Part shown: positions 23,406-34,132 of the stretch, piece after piece
Layout of the letters: each line of letters starts with the position of its first letter
Position numbering within the stretch: the first letter of the stretch is position 1
Assembly (NCBI RefSeq): GCF_014174475.1
Contig: NZ_JACJUD010000001.1
Span: 372,001-436,000, forward strand
Direction: 5' to 3'
Length of the DNA stretch: 64,000 bases
Source of the DNA: Aquipseudomonas ullengensis
GTDB lineage: Bacteria > Pseudomonadota > Gammaproteobacteria > Pseudomonadales > Pseudomonadaceae
Made by a program: the position numbers and the translations under genes
The notes under the pieces: generated by a model
Databases searched by the model: none
What the model was told of the DNA's origin: nothing
The model's input: only the letters and a program-made list of their open reading frames with translations

Positions 23406-23501
23406 AGCGCTCTCCATCTGATAAAGCAAAGACGCGCCCACGGCGCGCCGGCCCATGCTACAGAATGCCTGCCGTCCGCCGCAAAAGCGACGGTGCGGGC
23501 T

Positions 23502-24803
23502 TTATTGCAAAGTGTGTTGCGCGAGGAATTCCTGCGGCTGCATACCTTCGCGACTGACCAGCCGATTCAGCTCGACACGCGGCAAGCGAATGGCCAACAG
23601 CACCGCACCTTCCTCGTCATGCTCCTCGCCCTGTACCGCGTTCAGCGCAAAGAAACCGGCACGCAGCCGGCCCAAGCGTTGCGGTAGGCGCAAGGTGCCG
23701 ACAAACATGTCTTCGCCGAGCAACTCGGCCACAGCCTGGCGCAACAATTCCATGCCCACGCCATCGCGCGCCGACAGCCAGACCCGCTGCGGCTTGCCGT
23801 CTCCATCACGCTGGATCTGTGGCTCAACGCCGTCGAGCAAATCAATCTTGTTATACACCTCGAGCATCGGCAGCTCATTGGCGCCGATTTCGCCGAGCAC
23901 CGCCATGACCTGCTCGATCTGCTGATCGCGCTCCGGCTCGTGGGCGTCGATGACATGCAGCAACAAGTCCGCATTACTCGACTCTTCCAGCGTGGCGCGA
24001 AACGCCTCGACCAGTTTGTGCGGCAGGTGACGGATAAAGCCCACGGTATCAGCCAGCACCACCGGCCCCAGGTCATCCAGCTCAAGCCGGCGCAAGGTCG
24101 GATCGAGGGTGGCAAACAGCTGGTCGGCGGCGTAGACCTCGGAAGTGGTCAAGGCATTGAACAAGGTCGATTTACCGGCGTTGGTATAGCCGACCAGCGA
24201 CACCGAAGGGATATCCGCACGCTTGCGCCCACGGCGCGCCTGCTCGCGCTGACTGCGCACCTTCTCCAGCTTTTGCTTGATCTGGCGAATGCGCACGCGC
24301 AACAGACGGCGGTCGGTCTCCAGCTGGGTCTCACCCGGGCCACGCAGGCCGATACCTCCCTTCTGGCGCTCAAGGTGAGTCCAGCCACGCACCAGCCGCG
24401 TGCTCATGTGGTCTAGCTGGGCCAGTTCGACCTGCAGCTTGCCCTCATGGGTGCGCGCGCGCTGAGCGAAGATGTCGAGAATCAGACCGGTACGGTCAAG
24501 CACCCGGCACTCGAAGGCGCGCTCAAGGTTGCGCTCCTGGCTGGGCGTGAGGGTGTGGTTGAAGATGACCAGATCAGCCGCTTCGGCCTTGACCCGGTCG
24601 CGCAGCTCTTCGACCTTGCCGCTGCCGACCAGATACTTGGCGGTCGGCATATGGCGCGACACATTGACGAACGCTACCGCATCCGCACCGGCAGACAACG
24701 CCAGCTCGCGGAACTCCTGCGGGTCTTCGCGCGCCTCGGGACTTTGACCTTCCAGGTGAACGAGGATGGCCCGCTCACCACCACCGTGGCGCTCAAAGAA
24801 CAA
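23502..24803 (-). CDS. hflX: Ribosome-splitting GTPase HflX
   Basis: 433 residues. A translation-factor-class GTPase that binds the 50S subunit and splits stalled or stressed ribosomes. The N-terminal HflX domain (about 1-195) contains KYLVGSGKVEELRDRV and GGIGLRGPGETQLETDRR. The G domain has G1 GYTNAGKST, G3 DTVGFI and G4 NKID. The start codon is TTG at 24801-24803, supported by GGGAG six bases upstream and by the family N-terminus MFFERHGGGERAILVHL. It lies 12 bases after hfq. Confidence 0.95.
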   Translation of the reverse strand: MFFERHGGGERAILVHLEGQSPEAREDPQEFRELALSAGADAVAFVNVSRHMPTAKYLVGSGKVEELRDRVKAEAADLVIFNHTLTPSQERNLERAFECRVLDRTGLILDIFAQRARTHEGKLQVELAQLDHMSTRLVRGWTHLERQKGGIGLRGPGETQLETDRRLLRVRIRQIKQKLEKVRSQREQARRGRKRADIPSVSLVGYTNAGKSTLFNALTTSEVYAADQLFATLDPTLRRLELDDLGPVVLADTVGFIRHLPHKLVEAFRATLEESSNADLLLHVIDAHEPERDQQIEQVMAVLGEIGANELPMLEVYNKIDLLDGVEPQIQRDGDGKPQRVWLSARDGVGMELLRQAVAELLGEDMFVGTLRLPQRLGRLRAGFFALNAVQGEEHDEEGAVLLAIRLPRVELNRLVSREGMQPQEFLAQHTLQ

Positions 24804-24815
24804 GGCAAACTCCCG

Positions 24816-25130
<315 letters not shown>

Positions 25131-25174
25131 TCAGCCTTGAAAACCAAGGATAGACGGCGAATTGGCGGGCCTCA

Positions 25175-26143
25175 TCACAATATGGTGACCGCCTTAAGGT
25201 ATTTCAAGGTTCGAGACAGATTGTCATTGGCCTGGCTATCCAGCCATTCCAGCGCCGTCCAGCCACGCAGCCAGGTGAACTGACGCTTGGCCAGCTGGCG
25301 TGTGGCGATGATCCCCCGTTCCGCCATGTCCTCGCGGCCGAGGCGCCCTTCCAGGTAATCCCACACCTGGCGGTAGCCCACCGCGCGAATCGACGGCAAT
25401 CCCGCATGCAGGTCGCCCCGCAGACGTAACGCTTCGACCTCTTCGACGAAGCCCTGTTCCAGCATCAGGTGAAAACGTTGCGCGATACGCGCATGAAGCA
25501 CCTGTCGCTGCGTCGGAGCTATGGCGAATTGCGCCACAGTATAAGGCAAATGTGCCATTCCCGGGGCCTCTAACCCGCTATTTTGCGCGGCCTGGCGCTG
25601 GCGATGGGCCGTCATGCTCTCGCCACTCAGGCGATAGACTTCCAACGCCCGAATCAGCCGCTGCGGGTCATTCGGGTGAATACGCGCAGCCGAGTCGGGA
25701 TCGACCTCCGCGAGCTCGCGGTGCAGCACATCCCAACCCTCCAGCGCGGCCCGCGCTTCCAGCTCGGCGCGCACTTGCGGGTCGGCGCTGGGCATATCGG
25801 CGAGCCCCTCGAGCAATGTCTTGAAATACAACATGGTGCCGCCGACCAGCAGCGGAATGCGCCCGCGCGCAGTGATATCAGCCATCGCCGCCAGGGCATC
25901 CGTGCGGAACTCGGCCGCCGAGTAACTTTCGGCCGGATCGCGGATATCGATCAATTGATGCGGATAGCGCTGCAGCGTGGCGCGATCCGGCTTGGCCGTA
26001 CCAATGTCCATGCCCCGGTAGATCAGCGCCGAATCCACGCTGACCAGCTCGCACGGCAGCGCGTCCGCCAACTCCAGCGCCAGATCGGTCTTGCCGGCGG
26101 CGGTCGGGCCCATCAGGAAGATTGCAGGAGGCAATGCAGACAT
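25175..26143 (-). CDS. miaA: tRNA dimethylallyltransferase MiaA
   Basis: 322 residues. It transfers the dimethylallyl group to A37 of tRNAs reading UNN codons. P-loop [11 protein letters not shown] is near residue 13, followed by [19 protein letters not shown] (substrate-binding signature) and [23 protein letters not shown] lies at the C-terminal end. The start is ATG at 26141-26143; a longer in-frame extension would overlap mutL and was rejected. It follows mutL by 34 bases. Confidence 0.96.
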   Translation of the reverse strand: MSALPPAIFLMGPTAAGKTDLALELADALPCELVSVDSALIYRGMDIGTAKPDRATLQRYPHQLIDIRDPAESYSAAEFRTDALAAMADITARGRIPLLVGGTMLYFKTLLEGLADMPSADPQVRAELEARAALEGWDVLHRELAEVDPDSAARIHPNDPQRLIRALEVYRLSGESMTAHRQRQAAQNSGLEAPGMAHLPYTVAQFAIAPTQRQVLHARIAQRFHLMLEQGFVEEVEALRLRGDLHAGLPSIRAVGYRQVWDYLEGRLGREDMAERGIIATRQLAKRQFTWLRGWTALEWLDSQANDNLSRTLKYLKAVTIL

Positions 26144-26177
26144 CGGAAACAGGCGCTCCAGGCGCAGGCAGAGCGAC

Positions 26178-28055
26178 TTAGCGACCGCGCAGGAAGAGCT
26201 TGTCCAGGTCATCCATGCCGAGCTGGGTCCAGGTCGGGCGACCGTGGTTGCACTGGCCACTGCGCTCGGTCTGCTCCATATCGCGTAGCAGGCCGTTCAT
26301 TTCCGGCAGGGTCAGGCGCCGATTGGCACGCACCGCGCCGTGGCAGGCCATGGTCGCCAACAGCTCATTGAGGTGGGCCTGGATGCGGTCACTGGTGCCG
26401 TATTCGAGCAGATCGGCAAGCACATCACGCACCAGCTGAGTAGCCTCAGCCTGTTTGAGCAGCGCCGGGGTCTGGCGGATAGCCAGGCTTTCCGGGCCGA
26501 GACGCTGCAGCTCGAAGCCCAGACGCTGGAACCAGCTACCGTGCTCTTCCGCGCAACCCGCCTCGCGCTGGCTCAGGGCAATGGACTCCGGCACCAGCAG
26601 CGGCTGGCCGCGCAGGCCTTCGCTGGCCATGGCGGTTTTCAGGCGTTCGTAAGTAATCCGCTCATGGGCCGCATGCATGTCCACCAGGACCATGCCCTGG
26701 GCATTCTCGGCGAGGATATACACCCCCTTGAGCTGGGCCAGGGCATAGCCCAGCGGCGGAATATCGCCCTGGGCCTGAGGCAGCGCAGCAGGGGCCGCCT
26801 CACCGAGCGGCGCGAAATACTCGCGATAGGCGCCCTGCGCCTCAGCAGCCGGCAGCGAGGACTCAGTGCGCGGCGCCTGATAGCCCGCCCCGGGCGAGCG
26901 CCAGATGGACGACGGTGCCGCCGGCTGCTCAAGCATGTTGGCCGCCAGGCCCATTTCGCCTTGCGGACCGAACTCACCGGCAGCCTGGCCAGTCGGGCGC
27001 ACCATCTGGCTGACCGCGGCCGGCGCAGCCAGTTGGTCTTCCGGGCGCACTTCGCCAAGAGCGCGATGCAGCGTGCCGTAGAGGAAGTCATGGACCATGC
27101 GGCTGTCACGGAAACGCACTTCGTGCTTGGTCGGGTGCACGTTAACGTCGACCACGCTGGGGTCGATTTCGAGGAACAGCACGAAGGTCGGGTGACGGCC
27201 GTTGAACAGCACGTCACGGTAGGCCTGGCGCACCGCGTGGGCGACCAGTTTGTCGCGCACCATGCGGCCGTTGACGTAGAAATACTGCAGGTCGGCCTGG
27301 CTGCGCGAGAAGGTCGGCAGGCCAACCCAGCCCCACAAACGCAAGCCGCTGCGCTCGATTTCGATCGGCAGCGCCTGCTCGAGGAACGCCGGACCGCATA
27401 CGCTGGCCACGCGCCGGGCGCGACTGATCTCGTCGGGCGCCTCGTGCAGGGCGAACACCGTCTTGGCGTTATGGCGCAGATGGAAGGCCACGTCGAAGCG
27501 GGCCAGAGCCAGGCGCCGGATGACTTCCTGCAGGTGATCGAACTCGGTTTTCTCGGCACGCAGGAACTTGCGCCGCGCCGGGGTATTGAAGAACAGGTCG
27601 CGCACTTCCACCGAGGTACCAACCGGATGCGCTGCGGGCTGCACCCGCGCCTCCATGTCGCGGCCTTCGGTTTCTACCTGCCAGGCCTGCTCGGCGTCGG
27701 CGGTACGCGAAGTCATGGTCAGACGCGCGACCGAGCTGATCGAGGCCAGGGCCTCACCACGAAAGCCCAGGCTGAGCACGCTTTCCAGATCTTCCAGCTC
27801 GCGAATCTTGCTGGTGGCATGGCGCGCCAGGGCCAACGGCAGGTCGTCTGCAGGAATACCACCGCCGTCGTCGCGCACGCGCAGCAGCTTGATGCCACCC
27901 TGTTCGACTTCTACGTCGATGCGCCTAGCACCGGCATCCAGGCTGTTTTCCAGCAGCTCCTTGATTACCGAAGCCGGCCGCTCGACCACCTCGCCGGCAG
28001 CAATCTGGTTCGCCAGCCGCGGACTCAGCAGCTGGATGCGCGCACCGCCACTCAT
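26178..28055 (-). CDS. mutL: DNA mismatch repair protein MutL (endonuclease type)
   Basis: 625 residues. The N-terminal GHL ATPase domain (about 1-335) has the motifs [14 protein letters not shown] and [11 protein letters not shown] Pro/Ala-rich linker covers about 340-430. The C-terminal dimerisation domain (about 435-625) contains [12 protein letters not shown], a DQHA(x)2E(x)4E-type metal-binding motif, and CNHGRP near the end, a CPHGRP variant. These motifs mark the nicking form of MutL found in bacteria that lack MutH, and P. aeruginosa MutL has been reported to nick DNA. The start overlaps the amiB stop as ATGA. Confidence 0.96.
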   Translation of the reverse strand: MSGGARIQLLSPRLANQIAAGEVVERPASVIKELLENSLDAGARRIDVEVEQGGIKLLRVRDDGGGIPADDLPLALARHATSKIRELEDLESVLSLGFRGEALASISSVARLTMTSRTADAEQAWQVETEGRDMEARVQPAAHPVGTSVEVRDLFFNTPARRKFLRAEKTEFDHLQEVIRRLALARFDVAFHLRHNAKTVFALHEAPDEISRARRVASVCGPAFLEQALPIEIERSGLRLWGWVGLPTFSRSQADLQYFYVNGRMVRDKLVAHAVRQAYRDVLFNGRHPTFVLFLEIDPSVVDVNVHPTKHEVRFRDSRMVHDFLYGTLHRALGEVRPEDQLAAPAAVSQMVRPTGQAAGEFGPQGEMGLAANMLEQPAAPSSIWRSPGAGYQAPRTESSLPAAEAQGAYREYFAPLGEAAPAALPQAQGDIPPLGYALAQLKGVYILAENAQGMVLVDMHAAHERITYERLKTAMASEGLRGQPLLVPESIALSQREAGCAEEHGSWFQRLGFELQRLGPESLAIRQTPALLKQAEATQLVRDVLADLLEYGTSDRIQAHLNELLATMACHGAVRANRRLTLPEMNGLLRDMEQTERSGQCNHGRPTWTQLGMDDLDKLFLRGR

Positions 28056-29515
28056 GGCTGGGCCGCCAGCGCCGTGGCCGGGATGTTCAGGGTCTGGCCG
28101 ACCTTGATGGTGTCGGTCTTCAGCGCGTTGGCGCTGCGCAGCGCCGACAGGCTGACCTGGTAGCGCTGGGCGATCAGCGCCAGGCTCTCGCCGGAGCTGA
28201 CCACATGATCACGCGGGCCGGGAGCAATCTTGCCCGAGTCGCGCAGCCAGGCAATGTAAGTGCCCGGCGGTGGATTCTGCTGGAAGAACTGGCGCACGCC
28301 GGCCGTGATCGAGCGCGCCAGGGTCTGCTGGTGGCCGCTGCTGGCGAGTTTCTTGGCCTCATTGGGGTTGGAGATGAAACCGGTCTCCACCAGGATCGAC
28401 GGGATGTCCGGGGATTTCAGCACCATGAAGCCGGCCTGTTCGACCCGGCGCTTGTGCAGCGGAGTGACTCCGCCCACGTGGCTGAGCACCTTCTGCCCGA
28501 CATTCAGGCTGGACGACAGCGAGGCGGTCATCGACAAGTCGAGCAGTACGCCAGCCAGCATGCGGTCCTTGTCGTCCAGACTGACGTTGCCGGCACCACC
28601 GATCAGGTCAGACTGGTTCTCGCTGTCGGCCAGCCAGCGCGCAGTTTCCGAGGTCGCGCCGCGCTCCGACAGGGCAAACACCGAGGCGCCGAACGCGCTG
28701 CGGCTCGGCGCGGCGTCGGCGTGAATGGAAACGAACAGGTCGGCGCCCTTCTTGCGGGCGATCTCGGTGCGCTTGCGCAGCGGGATGAAGTAGTCGCCGG
28801 TGCGCACCAGCTCGCCGCGGAAGCCCTTCTCGGCATTGATCTGCCGCTGCAGTTCCTTGGCAATGGCCAGGGTCACGTTCTTCTCGAACACGCTGCGATT
28901 GGGGCCGAGGGCGCCAGGGTCTTCGCCGCCGTGGCCGGCGTCGATGGCCACCACAATGTCGCGCTTGCCGCCAGGAGCCGGCGGCAGCGTGTTCGGCTGC
29001 GGGCTCGGCGTGACGGGCACTACCGGCACCACAGAAGCCTGCGAGGTGCCGCCGAGAGTGGCAGCTGGCGGCGTTACCGGCGCGCTGGGCGAATCATCTG
29101 CCGCGCCCTGGTCGTAGAGGTCAACCACCAGGCGGTTGCCGTACTGTTGATTGGGCGCCAGGGTGAAACTCTTCGGCGTGACCATGGCCGACAGGTCGAT
29201 GACCAGGCGCAGGTCGGTCGGAGTGCGCTGCGCCGAGCGAATGCCGGTGATCGGCGTGTTGCTCAGCGACAGCTTGTCCAGCGGCGCGGACATCTGCGCG
29301 CCATTGACGTCGATGACGATGCGATTGGGGGCAGCCAGGGTAAACACGCTGTGTTGCACCGGGCCGGACAGGTCAAACACCAGGCGGGTGTTATCCGGCG
29401 CGCGCCACAAGCGCACGCTGCGCACTTCCGTGGCGGCCAGCACATCGGCGGCCAGGGTGGCCAGCACAATTCCGATCCCGCCAAACAGCGCACGCAGGCG
29501 CATACCTTTCCCCAT
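28052..29515 (-). CDS. amiB: N-acetylmuramoyl-L-alanine amidase AmiB
   Basis: About 487 residues. A periplasmic Zn amidase that cleaves septal peptidoglycan during daughter-cell separation. A signal sequence (cleavage near VLA, about residue 28) leads to an AMIN domain (about 30-130), a Pro/Thr-rich linker and an Amidase_3 catalytic domain (about 185-405) with [16 protein letters not shown] and [15 protein letters not shown]-terminal LysM domain (about 435-480) is present. Two starts are possible: ATG at 29515, or ATG at 29503 (preceded by AAAGG but very close); both give a usable signal peptide. It lies 16 bases after tsaE. Confidence 0.95.
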   Translation of the reverse strand: MGKGMRLRALFGGIGIVLATLAADVLAATEVRSVRLWRAPDNTRLVFDLSGPVQHSVFTLAAPNRIVIDVNGAQMSAPLDKLSLSNTPITGIRSAQRTPTDLRLVIDLSAMVTPKSFTLAPNQQYGNRLVVDLYDQGAADDSPSAPVTPPAATLGGTSQASVVPVVPVTPSPQPNTLPPAPGGKRDIVVAIDAGHGGEDPGALGPNRSVFEKNVTLAIAKELQRQINAEKGFRGELVRTGDYFIPLRKRTEIARKKGADLFVSIHADAAPSRSAFGASVFALSERGATSETARWLADSENQSDLIGGAGNVSLDDKDRMLAGVLLDLSMTASLSSSLNVGQKVLSHVGGVTPLHKRRVEQAGFMVLKSPDIPSILVETGFISNPNEAKKLASSGHQQTLARSITAGVRQFFQQNPPPGTYIAWLRDSGKIAPGPRDHVVSSGESLALIAQRYQVSLSALRSANALKTDTIKVGQTLNIPATALAAQP

Positions 29516-29531
29516 TTTTATATACAGACTC

Positions 29532-29987
29532 TTATAAGGCAGCACACCAAGCTTCAGCACGGGCACTGTGCGGCTGCAACAGCAGCGCACGGCCGGCGCC
29601 TTGCGGGCTTATGGTAATGGTCAGGTCGGCCTTTGGCAAAACGCCTGCACCACGCTGCGGCCACTCGATCAGGCAGAGGGCGTCACCGTCGAAGTAATCG
29701 CGGATACCGAGAAACTCCAGCTCCTCGGGGTCGGCCAGGCGATACAGGTCGAAGTGAAAGACCCGGCTGGTGCCGATCTCGTAGGGCTCAACCAGGGTGA
29801 AGGTCGGGCTTTTCACCGCACCAACATGGCCAAAACCGCGCACGATGCCGCGCGACAGGGTGGTCTTGCCGGCACCCAGATCGCCATGCAGGTAGATGAT
29901 GCCGCGACCGTCGGTCAGCGTGGCCAACTGCGCCCCAAGCGCCAGCATGGCCTCTTCGCCCTCGGCATACAGAGTTAACGCTGACAT
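29532..29987 (-). CDS. tsaE: tRNA t6A synthesis ATPase TsaE
   Basis: 151 residues. The ATPase partner of TsaB and TsaD in threonylcarbamoylation of A37 in ANN-decoding tRNAs. Walker [20 protein letters not shown] is near residue 37, followed by [12 protein letters not shown] and [18 protein letters not shown]. The start is ATG at 29985-29987; an in-frame GTG six bases earlier is possible. It overlaps the nnr gene end by 13 bases, so the two are likely coupled. Confidence 0.95.
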   Translation of the reverse strand: MSALTLYAEGEEAMLALGAQLATLTDGRGIIYLHGDLGAGKTTLSRGIVRGFGHVGAVKSPTFTLVEPYEIGTSRVFHFDLYRLADPEELEFLGIRDYFDGDALCLIEWPQRGAGVLPKADLTITISPQGAGRALLLQPHSARAEAWCAAL

Positions 29988-31474
29988 GGGCACTGATCCT
30001 CTAACAACTGACGAATGGTTGGCAGCAGATCGCTGGCCACCAGGCCGCGCCCGCCTGCACCCAACTGCTGGCCGGCGCTGGCGTGCAGCCAGACGCCCAG
30101 CGCAGCAGCCTCGAATGCCGCCAGACCCTGACCGCGCAGGGCGCCGATCAGCCCGGCCAGCACATCTCCCAGGCCGGCGCCGGCCATGGCTGGGTGGCCG
30201 CGATCACACAGCAGCAGACGGCCATCCGGCGCAGCGACCAGGCTGCCGGCGCCCTTGAGCACCACCACGGCCTGGTAGCGCTCGGCCAACGCCCGCGCCG
30301 CCGCAGGTCGATCGGCCTGGACTGCTGCGTTGCTGCAACCGAGCAGCCGCGCCGCTTCGCCAGGGTGCGGGGTCAGCACGCTGTCGACCGGCAGTTTGAC
30401 TGCGCCCATCGCCAGCAGGTTGAGTGCATCGGCATCCCACACCTGCGGCCGCGGGCTGGCCGCCGCTGCGCTGAGCAAGCTGCGCGCCCAGGCCTGCTGG
30501 CCGAGACCAGGACCGACCACCAGCACATCGGCCTGATCGCACAGGGTCGGCAGCTGATAGGTGGAGTCGGTCGCCGTGCACATCACTTCCGGGCAGCGCG
30601 CCAAGCTGGCGCCCACATGCTCGCCGCGCGTCGCCAGCGAGACCAGGCCGGCGCCACTGCGCAAGGCACTCTGCGCCGCCAGCAGCGCCGCGCCGCCGAA
30701 GCCACGATCGCCACCAATCACCAACACGTGACCGAACAAGCCCTTGTGCGCGGTACGCGAGCGCGGGGCCAACTGCGGCAGCGCCGCACCCGCCAGGCGC
30801 AACGCCGCATAGGGCTGCTGCGCGACCAGCTGCGGATCGGCCTGCAAGTCATCGAACACCAGCTCGCCGACCCAATCCGGCGCATCACCCGTAAACAGGC
30901 CGAGCTTGAGACCGATAAAGCTCACAGTCAGATCGGCGCACACGGCGCTCCCCTCGACCTGGCCGGTGTCGGCATGCAGCCCGGACGGAATGTCCACCGC
31001 CAGCACGGGCAGGCCAGTGGCGTTGATGCGCTCGATGGCCGCCGCGTATGGCGCGCGCAAGGCGCCGTGAAAACCGGTGCCGAGCAGCGCATCGACCAGC
31101 ACGCCGCGCAACTCACTGGCATCGCCCAGCGCACTGATCGACACCCCGGCTGCCTGCGCTTCGGCAAAAGCCTGCGCCGCATCGCCGGTCAACTGCCCCG
31201 GCTCGCTGACCGTCAGCACTTGCACGGCCCAGCCAGACTTGTGCGCCAGGGCGGCGATCAGATAACCATCACCGGCATTGTTGCCTGCTCCCGCCAGCAC
31301 GCTGATCGCCCCGGCATCCGGCCAGCGCCGGCGCAGGGCCCGCCAGGCGGCGTGGGCGGCGCGCTGCATCAGCTCGAAACCGGGCGTACCGGCGGCAATC
31401 AGGCGCGCATCCAGCTCACGGACCTGGGCGGCGGTGTACAAAGGCGGGGGCAGATCGTCGTGGATTGCAGGCAT
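29975..31474 (-). CDS. nnr: Bifunctional NAD(P)H-hydrate epimerase / ADP-dependent dehydratase
   Basis: About 499 residues. It repairs hydrated NAD(P)H. The N-terminal YjeF_N epimerase domain (about 1-215) has [11 protein letters not shown]. The C-terminal ribokinase-like dehydratase domain (about 225-495) has [29 protein letters not shown] and [14 protein letters not shown] with the catalytic Asp. The start is ATG at 31472-31474; the ORF opens further upstream but would overlap queG promoter DNA. It heads the nnr-tsaE-amiB-mutL run and is divergent from queG with a 64-base spacer. Confidence 0.94.
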   Translation of the reverse strand: MPAIHDDLPPPLYTAAQVRELDARLIAAGTPGFELMQRAAHAAWRALRRRWPDAGAISVLAGAGNNAGDGYLIAALAHKSGWAVQVLTVSEPGQLTGDAAQAFAEAQAAGVSISALGDASELRGVLVDALLGTGFHGALRAPYAAAIERINATGLPVLAVDIPSGLHADTGQVEGSAVCADLTVSFIGLKLGLFTGDAPDWVGELVFDDLQADPQLVAQQPYAALRLAGAALPQLAPRSRTAHKGLFGHVLVIGGDRGFGGAALLAAQSALRSGAGLVSLATRGEHVGASLARCPEVMCTATDSTYQLPTLCDQADVLVVGPGLGQQAWARSLLSAAAASPRPQVWDADALNLLAMGAVKLPVDSVLTPHPGEAARLLGCSNAAVQADRPAAARALAERYQAVVVLKGAGSLVAAPDGRLLLCDRGHPAMAGAGLGDVLAGLIGALRGQGLAAFEAAALGVWLHASAGQQLGAGGRGLVASDLLPTIRQLLEDQCPCQR

Positions 31475-31538
31475 GGTTCGGCGATTCGGGCTGGGTCTGG
31501 CAGAATTATACCCACCTCGCCTGCGGTTTCCCCCTGCC

Positions 31539-32603
31539 ATGCCCAGCAACGCTCTCGATCTCGCCGAACTCGCGCAGTCCATCAAGGACTGGGGACGCGA
31601 GCTGGGCTTTCAGCAGGTGGGTATCGCTGACGTGCAGCTGGGCGAGCACGAGCAGCACCTGCAGCGCTGGCTGGACGCCGGCTACCAAGGCGAAATGGAC
31701 TACATGGCCGCCCACGGCAGCAAGCGCTCGCACCCGGACGAGCTGGTACCGGGCACCCTGCGCGTGGTCTCGCTGCGCATGGATTACCTGCCCGGCGACA
31801 CGCAGATGGCTGAGCGCCTGGCCCAGCCCGAGCACGCCTACGTCTCGCGCTACGCGCTGGGCCGCGACTACCACAAGCTGATCCGCAAACGCCTGCAGCA
31901 ACTGGCCGAACGCATCCAGGCGAGCATCGGCCCGTTCGGCTACCGCGCCTTCGTCGACAGCGCACCGGTACTGGAAAAGGCCATCGCAGAAAAAGCCGGG
32001 CTCGGCTGGATCGGCAAAAACACCCTGGTACTCAATCGCAAGGCCGGCAGCTGGTTCTTCCTCGGCGAGCTGTTCGTCGACCTGCCGCTGCCGGTGGACG
32101 ACCCGCACGCCAGCGAACACTGCGGGCGCTGTACGGCCTGCCTGGACATCTGCCCGACCAACGCCTTCGTCGGCCCCTATGTGCTGGACGCGCGGCGCTG
32201 CATTTCCTACCTGACCATCGAGCTGAAAGGCGCGATTCCCCTGGAGCTGCGCAGCCTGATCGGCAACCGCGTATTCGGCTGCGACGACTGCCAGATCGTC
32301 TGCCCGTGGAACCGTTTCGCCCGCCCCACCAGCCAGGGGGACTTCCAGCCCCGTCATGGGCTGGACAACAGCTCGCTGGCCGAACTGTTCCTATGGAGCG
32401 AAGACGAGTTTCTCAGCCGCACCGAAGGCTCGCCGCTGCGCCGCACCGGCTACGAGAACTGGCTGCGCAACCTGGCCGTCGGCCTGGGCAATGCGCCATC
32501 GAGCATTCCGGTACTGGAGGCGCTCAAGGCGCGCCGCGAACATTCGTCTGCACTGGTGCGCGAGCATGTCGAGTGGGCGCTGGCGCGCCACGGAGCGCCG
32601 TAG
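31539..32603 (+). CDS. queG: Epoxyqueuosine reductase QueG
   Basis: 354 residues. A cobalamin- and Fe-S-dependent enzyme that reduces epoxyqueuosine to queuosine in tRNA, the last step of Q synthesis. A DUF1730-type N-terminal domain is followed by a ferredoxin-like double [4Fe-4S] region, HCGRCTACLDICPTNAF and CDDCQIVCPWN, near residues 190-260. A HEAT-like C-terminal part contains the SPLRRTGYENWLRN block. The start is ATG at 31539; the longer reading frame through nnr was rejected. Its TAG stop forms the first bases of a 23-bp inverted repeat. Confidence 0.95.
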   Translation: MPSNALDLAELAQSIKDWGRELGFQQVGIADVQLGEHEQHLQRWLDAGYQGEMDYMAAHGSKRSHPDELVPGTLRVVSLRMDYLPGDTQMAERLAQPEHAYVSRYALGRDYHKLIRKRLQQLAERIQASIGPFGYRAFVDSAPVLEKAIAEKAGLGWIGKNTLVLNRKAGSWFFLGELFVDLPLPVDDPHASEHCGRCTACLDICPTNAFVGPYVLDARRCISYLTIELKGAIPLELRSLIGNRVFGCDDCQIVCPWNRFARPTSQGDFQPRHGLDNSSLAELFLWSEDEFLSRTEGSPLRRTGYENWLRNLAVGLGNAPSSIPVLEALKARREHSSALVREHVEWALARHGAP

Positions 32604-32663
32604 GAGCGAGCTCTGCTCGCGAATATTGGCAGCGTAAGGCTTCGCGAGCAGAGCTCGCTCCTA
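32601..32663. repeat. REP-type perfect 23-bp inverted repeat
   Basis: The left arm 32601-32623 is exactly complementary to the right arm 32641-32663, with a 17-base loop. The arms read TAGGAGCGAGCTCTGCTCGC outward to inward, the typical Pseudomonas REP sequence. The first three bases are the queG stop codon. It sits between the convergent genes queG and orn, 10 bases before the orn stop, and can fold on either transcript. Confidence 0.85.
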
Positions 32664-32673
32664 CAGGCAGGTA

Positions 32674-33219
32674 TCAGACCTTGAGGAAGTGCTGACGGTA
32701 GTGCTTCAGCTCGGCGATCGACTCGCGGATATCGTCCAGGGCCTGGTGGGTGCCCTGCTTCTGGAAGGAGTCCTTGACCTGCGGCGCCCACATGCCAGCG
32801 AGGATCTTCAGGGTCGACACGTCCAGGTAACGGTAGTGGAAGTAGGCTTCGAGGTTCTGCATGTACTTGTAGAGGAAGCGCCGATCCTGGCCGATGCTGT
32901 TGCCGCAAATCGGCGACGTGCCCTTCGGCACCCACTGTTCGAGAAAGGCGATGGTCTGCGCCTCGGCCTCGGCCGGGCCGACCTTGCTCTCGCGCACACG
33001 CTGGGTCAGGCCGCTTTCGCCGTGGGTGCGGGTGTTCCACTCGTCCATGCCGGCCAGCAGCGCGTCGCTCTGGTGCACGGCGATCACCGGGCCCTCGGCA
33101 AGAATGTTGAGGTCGCTGTCAGTGACGATGGTGGCCATCTCGATGATGACGTCCGTCTCCGGCTCCAGCCCGGTCATTTCCAGGTCGATCCAGATCAGGT
33201 TGTTGGGATTCTGCGGCAT
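32674..33219 (-). CDS. orn: Oligoribonuclease
   Basis: 181 residues, DEDDh-family exonuclease that degrades di- to pentaribonucleotides, including the pGpG produced from c-di-GMP. Motif I is [27 protein letters not shown] contains the motif III His and Asp. [12 protein letters not shown] lies between them. In P. aeruginosa Orn completes c-di-GMP turnover, relevant here because nicD, fimW and fimX are nearby. The start is ATG at 33217-33219 with AAGGAGCTTCGACC ahead of it. Confidence 0.97.
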   Translation of the reverse strand: MPQNPNNLIWIDLEMTGLEPETDVIIEMATIVTDSDLNILAEGPVIAVHQSDALLAGMDEWNTRTHGESGLTQRVRESKVGPAEAEAQTIAFLEQWVPKGTSPICGNSIGQDRRFLYKYMQNLEAYFHYRYLDVSTLKILAGMWAPQVKDSFQKQGTHQALDDIRESIAELKHYRQHFLKV

Positions 33220-33257
33220 GGTCGAAGCTCCTTGGTACGAACCGCCAGTTTAGCCCG

Positions 33258-34028
33258 TCATAGCCGCCAGAACAGCAGACGCGAAGCGCGCCAGTCATTC
33301 AGGGCGATGACCTCCTGCGCTGGCACGTCGGGAATCTCGAAGGTATTGCTGATCAACAGGCTGCCCACCCGCATTTCGCGCCGGGCCTTCTGCCACAGCT
33401 CCGGCATCGGCGCCGGCGACAGGAAGCAGTACACCACGTCGTACTGGGTCAACGTCTCGCGCCACAGGCTGCGGTAGCGCACCTGGCAATTGGCATACGG
33501 CAGGCAACGCAGCCAGGCGCAAAGAAACACCAGCGGCGCGGTCTCCACCCCATGCAGGCGGGCATTCGGGTAGTCGCGAGCCAGCTGCACCAGGGTGCCA
33601 CCGAGGCCGCAGCCAAGGTCGATGAAACGGAAATCCGCCGGCAACCCGCTCAGGCTCTCGCTCAGACGCTGGCGGGTGCGCGCGCCGCTGAGGTACAGCG
33701 GCACGCGCTCGCGAAAGCTGTTCCAGTTGATCAGCAGCAACACCAGGAAGGCGACGAGGAACCACCAGGCTGGCCACTGCCCCGACTGCAACGCCAGCAG
33801 GCCGGGGGCGAAAGCCAGGTTGAGCGGCAGCCACCAGCGTCGCAGCCCCAGCCAATGGCCCAGCGCTGCTGCCAACACGCCTTGCAGCACGACCGCCGCC
33901 CAGGGCGTCAGGCGCCAGCCAGCGAACTGCGCCAGAATCAGCACCAGCCCAGCCAGGATGGCCAGCGCCAGGATCTGGGCCAGCAGCGCCAGCAAGGCCG
34001 GGTAGCGGGAGCGCAGCAATTCGAACAT
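33258..34028 (-). CDS. Membrane-anchored class I SAM-dependent methyltransferase
   Basis: 256 residues. The N-terminal third is hydrophobic, with about three or four membrane segments (about 12-35, 42-62, 68-82 and 88-102). The rest is a short Rossmann-type methyltransferase with motif I FIDLGCGLGG near residue 137, an acidic HGVETAP at the end of strand 2, and YDVVYCFLSPAPM at motif IV. The substrate is unknown; the closely packed membrane anchor suggests a lipid, envelope molecule or membrane protein. It sits between orn and rsgA, 38 bases upstream of the orn start, and could share its transcript. Confidence 0.8.
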   Translation of the reverse strand: MFELLRSRYPALLALLAQILALAILAGLVLILAQFAGWRLTPWAAVVLQGVLAAALGHWLGLRRWWLPLNLAFAPGLLALQSGQWPAWWFLVAFLVLLLINWNSFRERVPLYLSGARTRQRLSESLSGLPADFRFIDLGCGLGGTLVQLARDYPNARLHGVETAPLVFLCAWLRCLPYANCQVRYRSLWRETLTQYDVVYCFLSPAPMPELWQKARREMRVGSLLISNTFEIPDVPAQEVIALNDWRASRLLFWRL

Positions 34029-34132
34029 GACAGCTCGTCGTCGGAAGCAATGGCTGCCGTTGTACCAGTTCCCGCCCGGCCACAGCCAGCCGCGTGCTAA
34101 ACTCGCGGCCGTTTTCTCCCCCCGGAAAGGTC

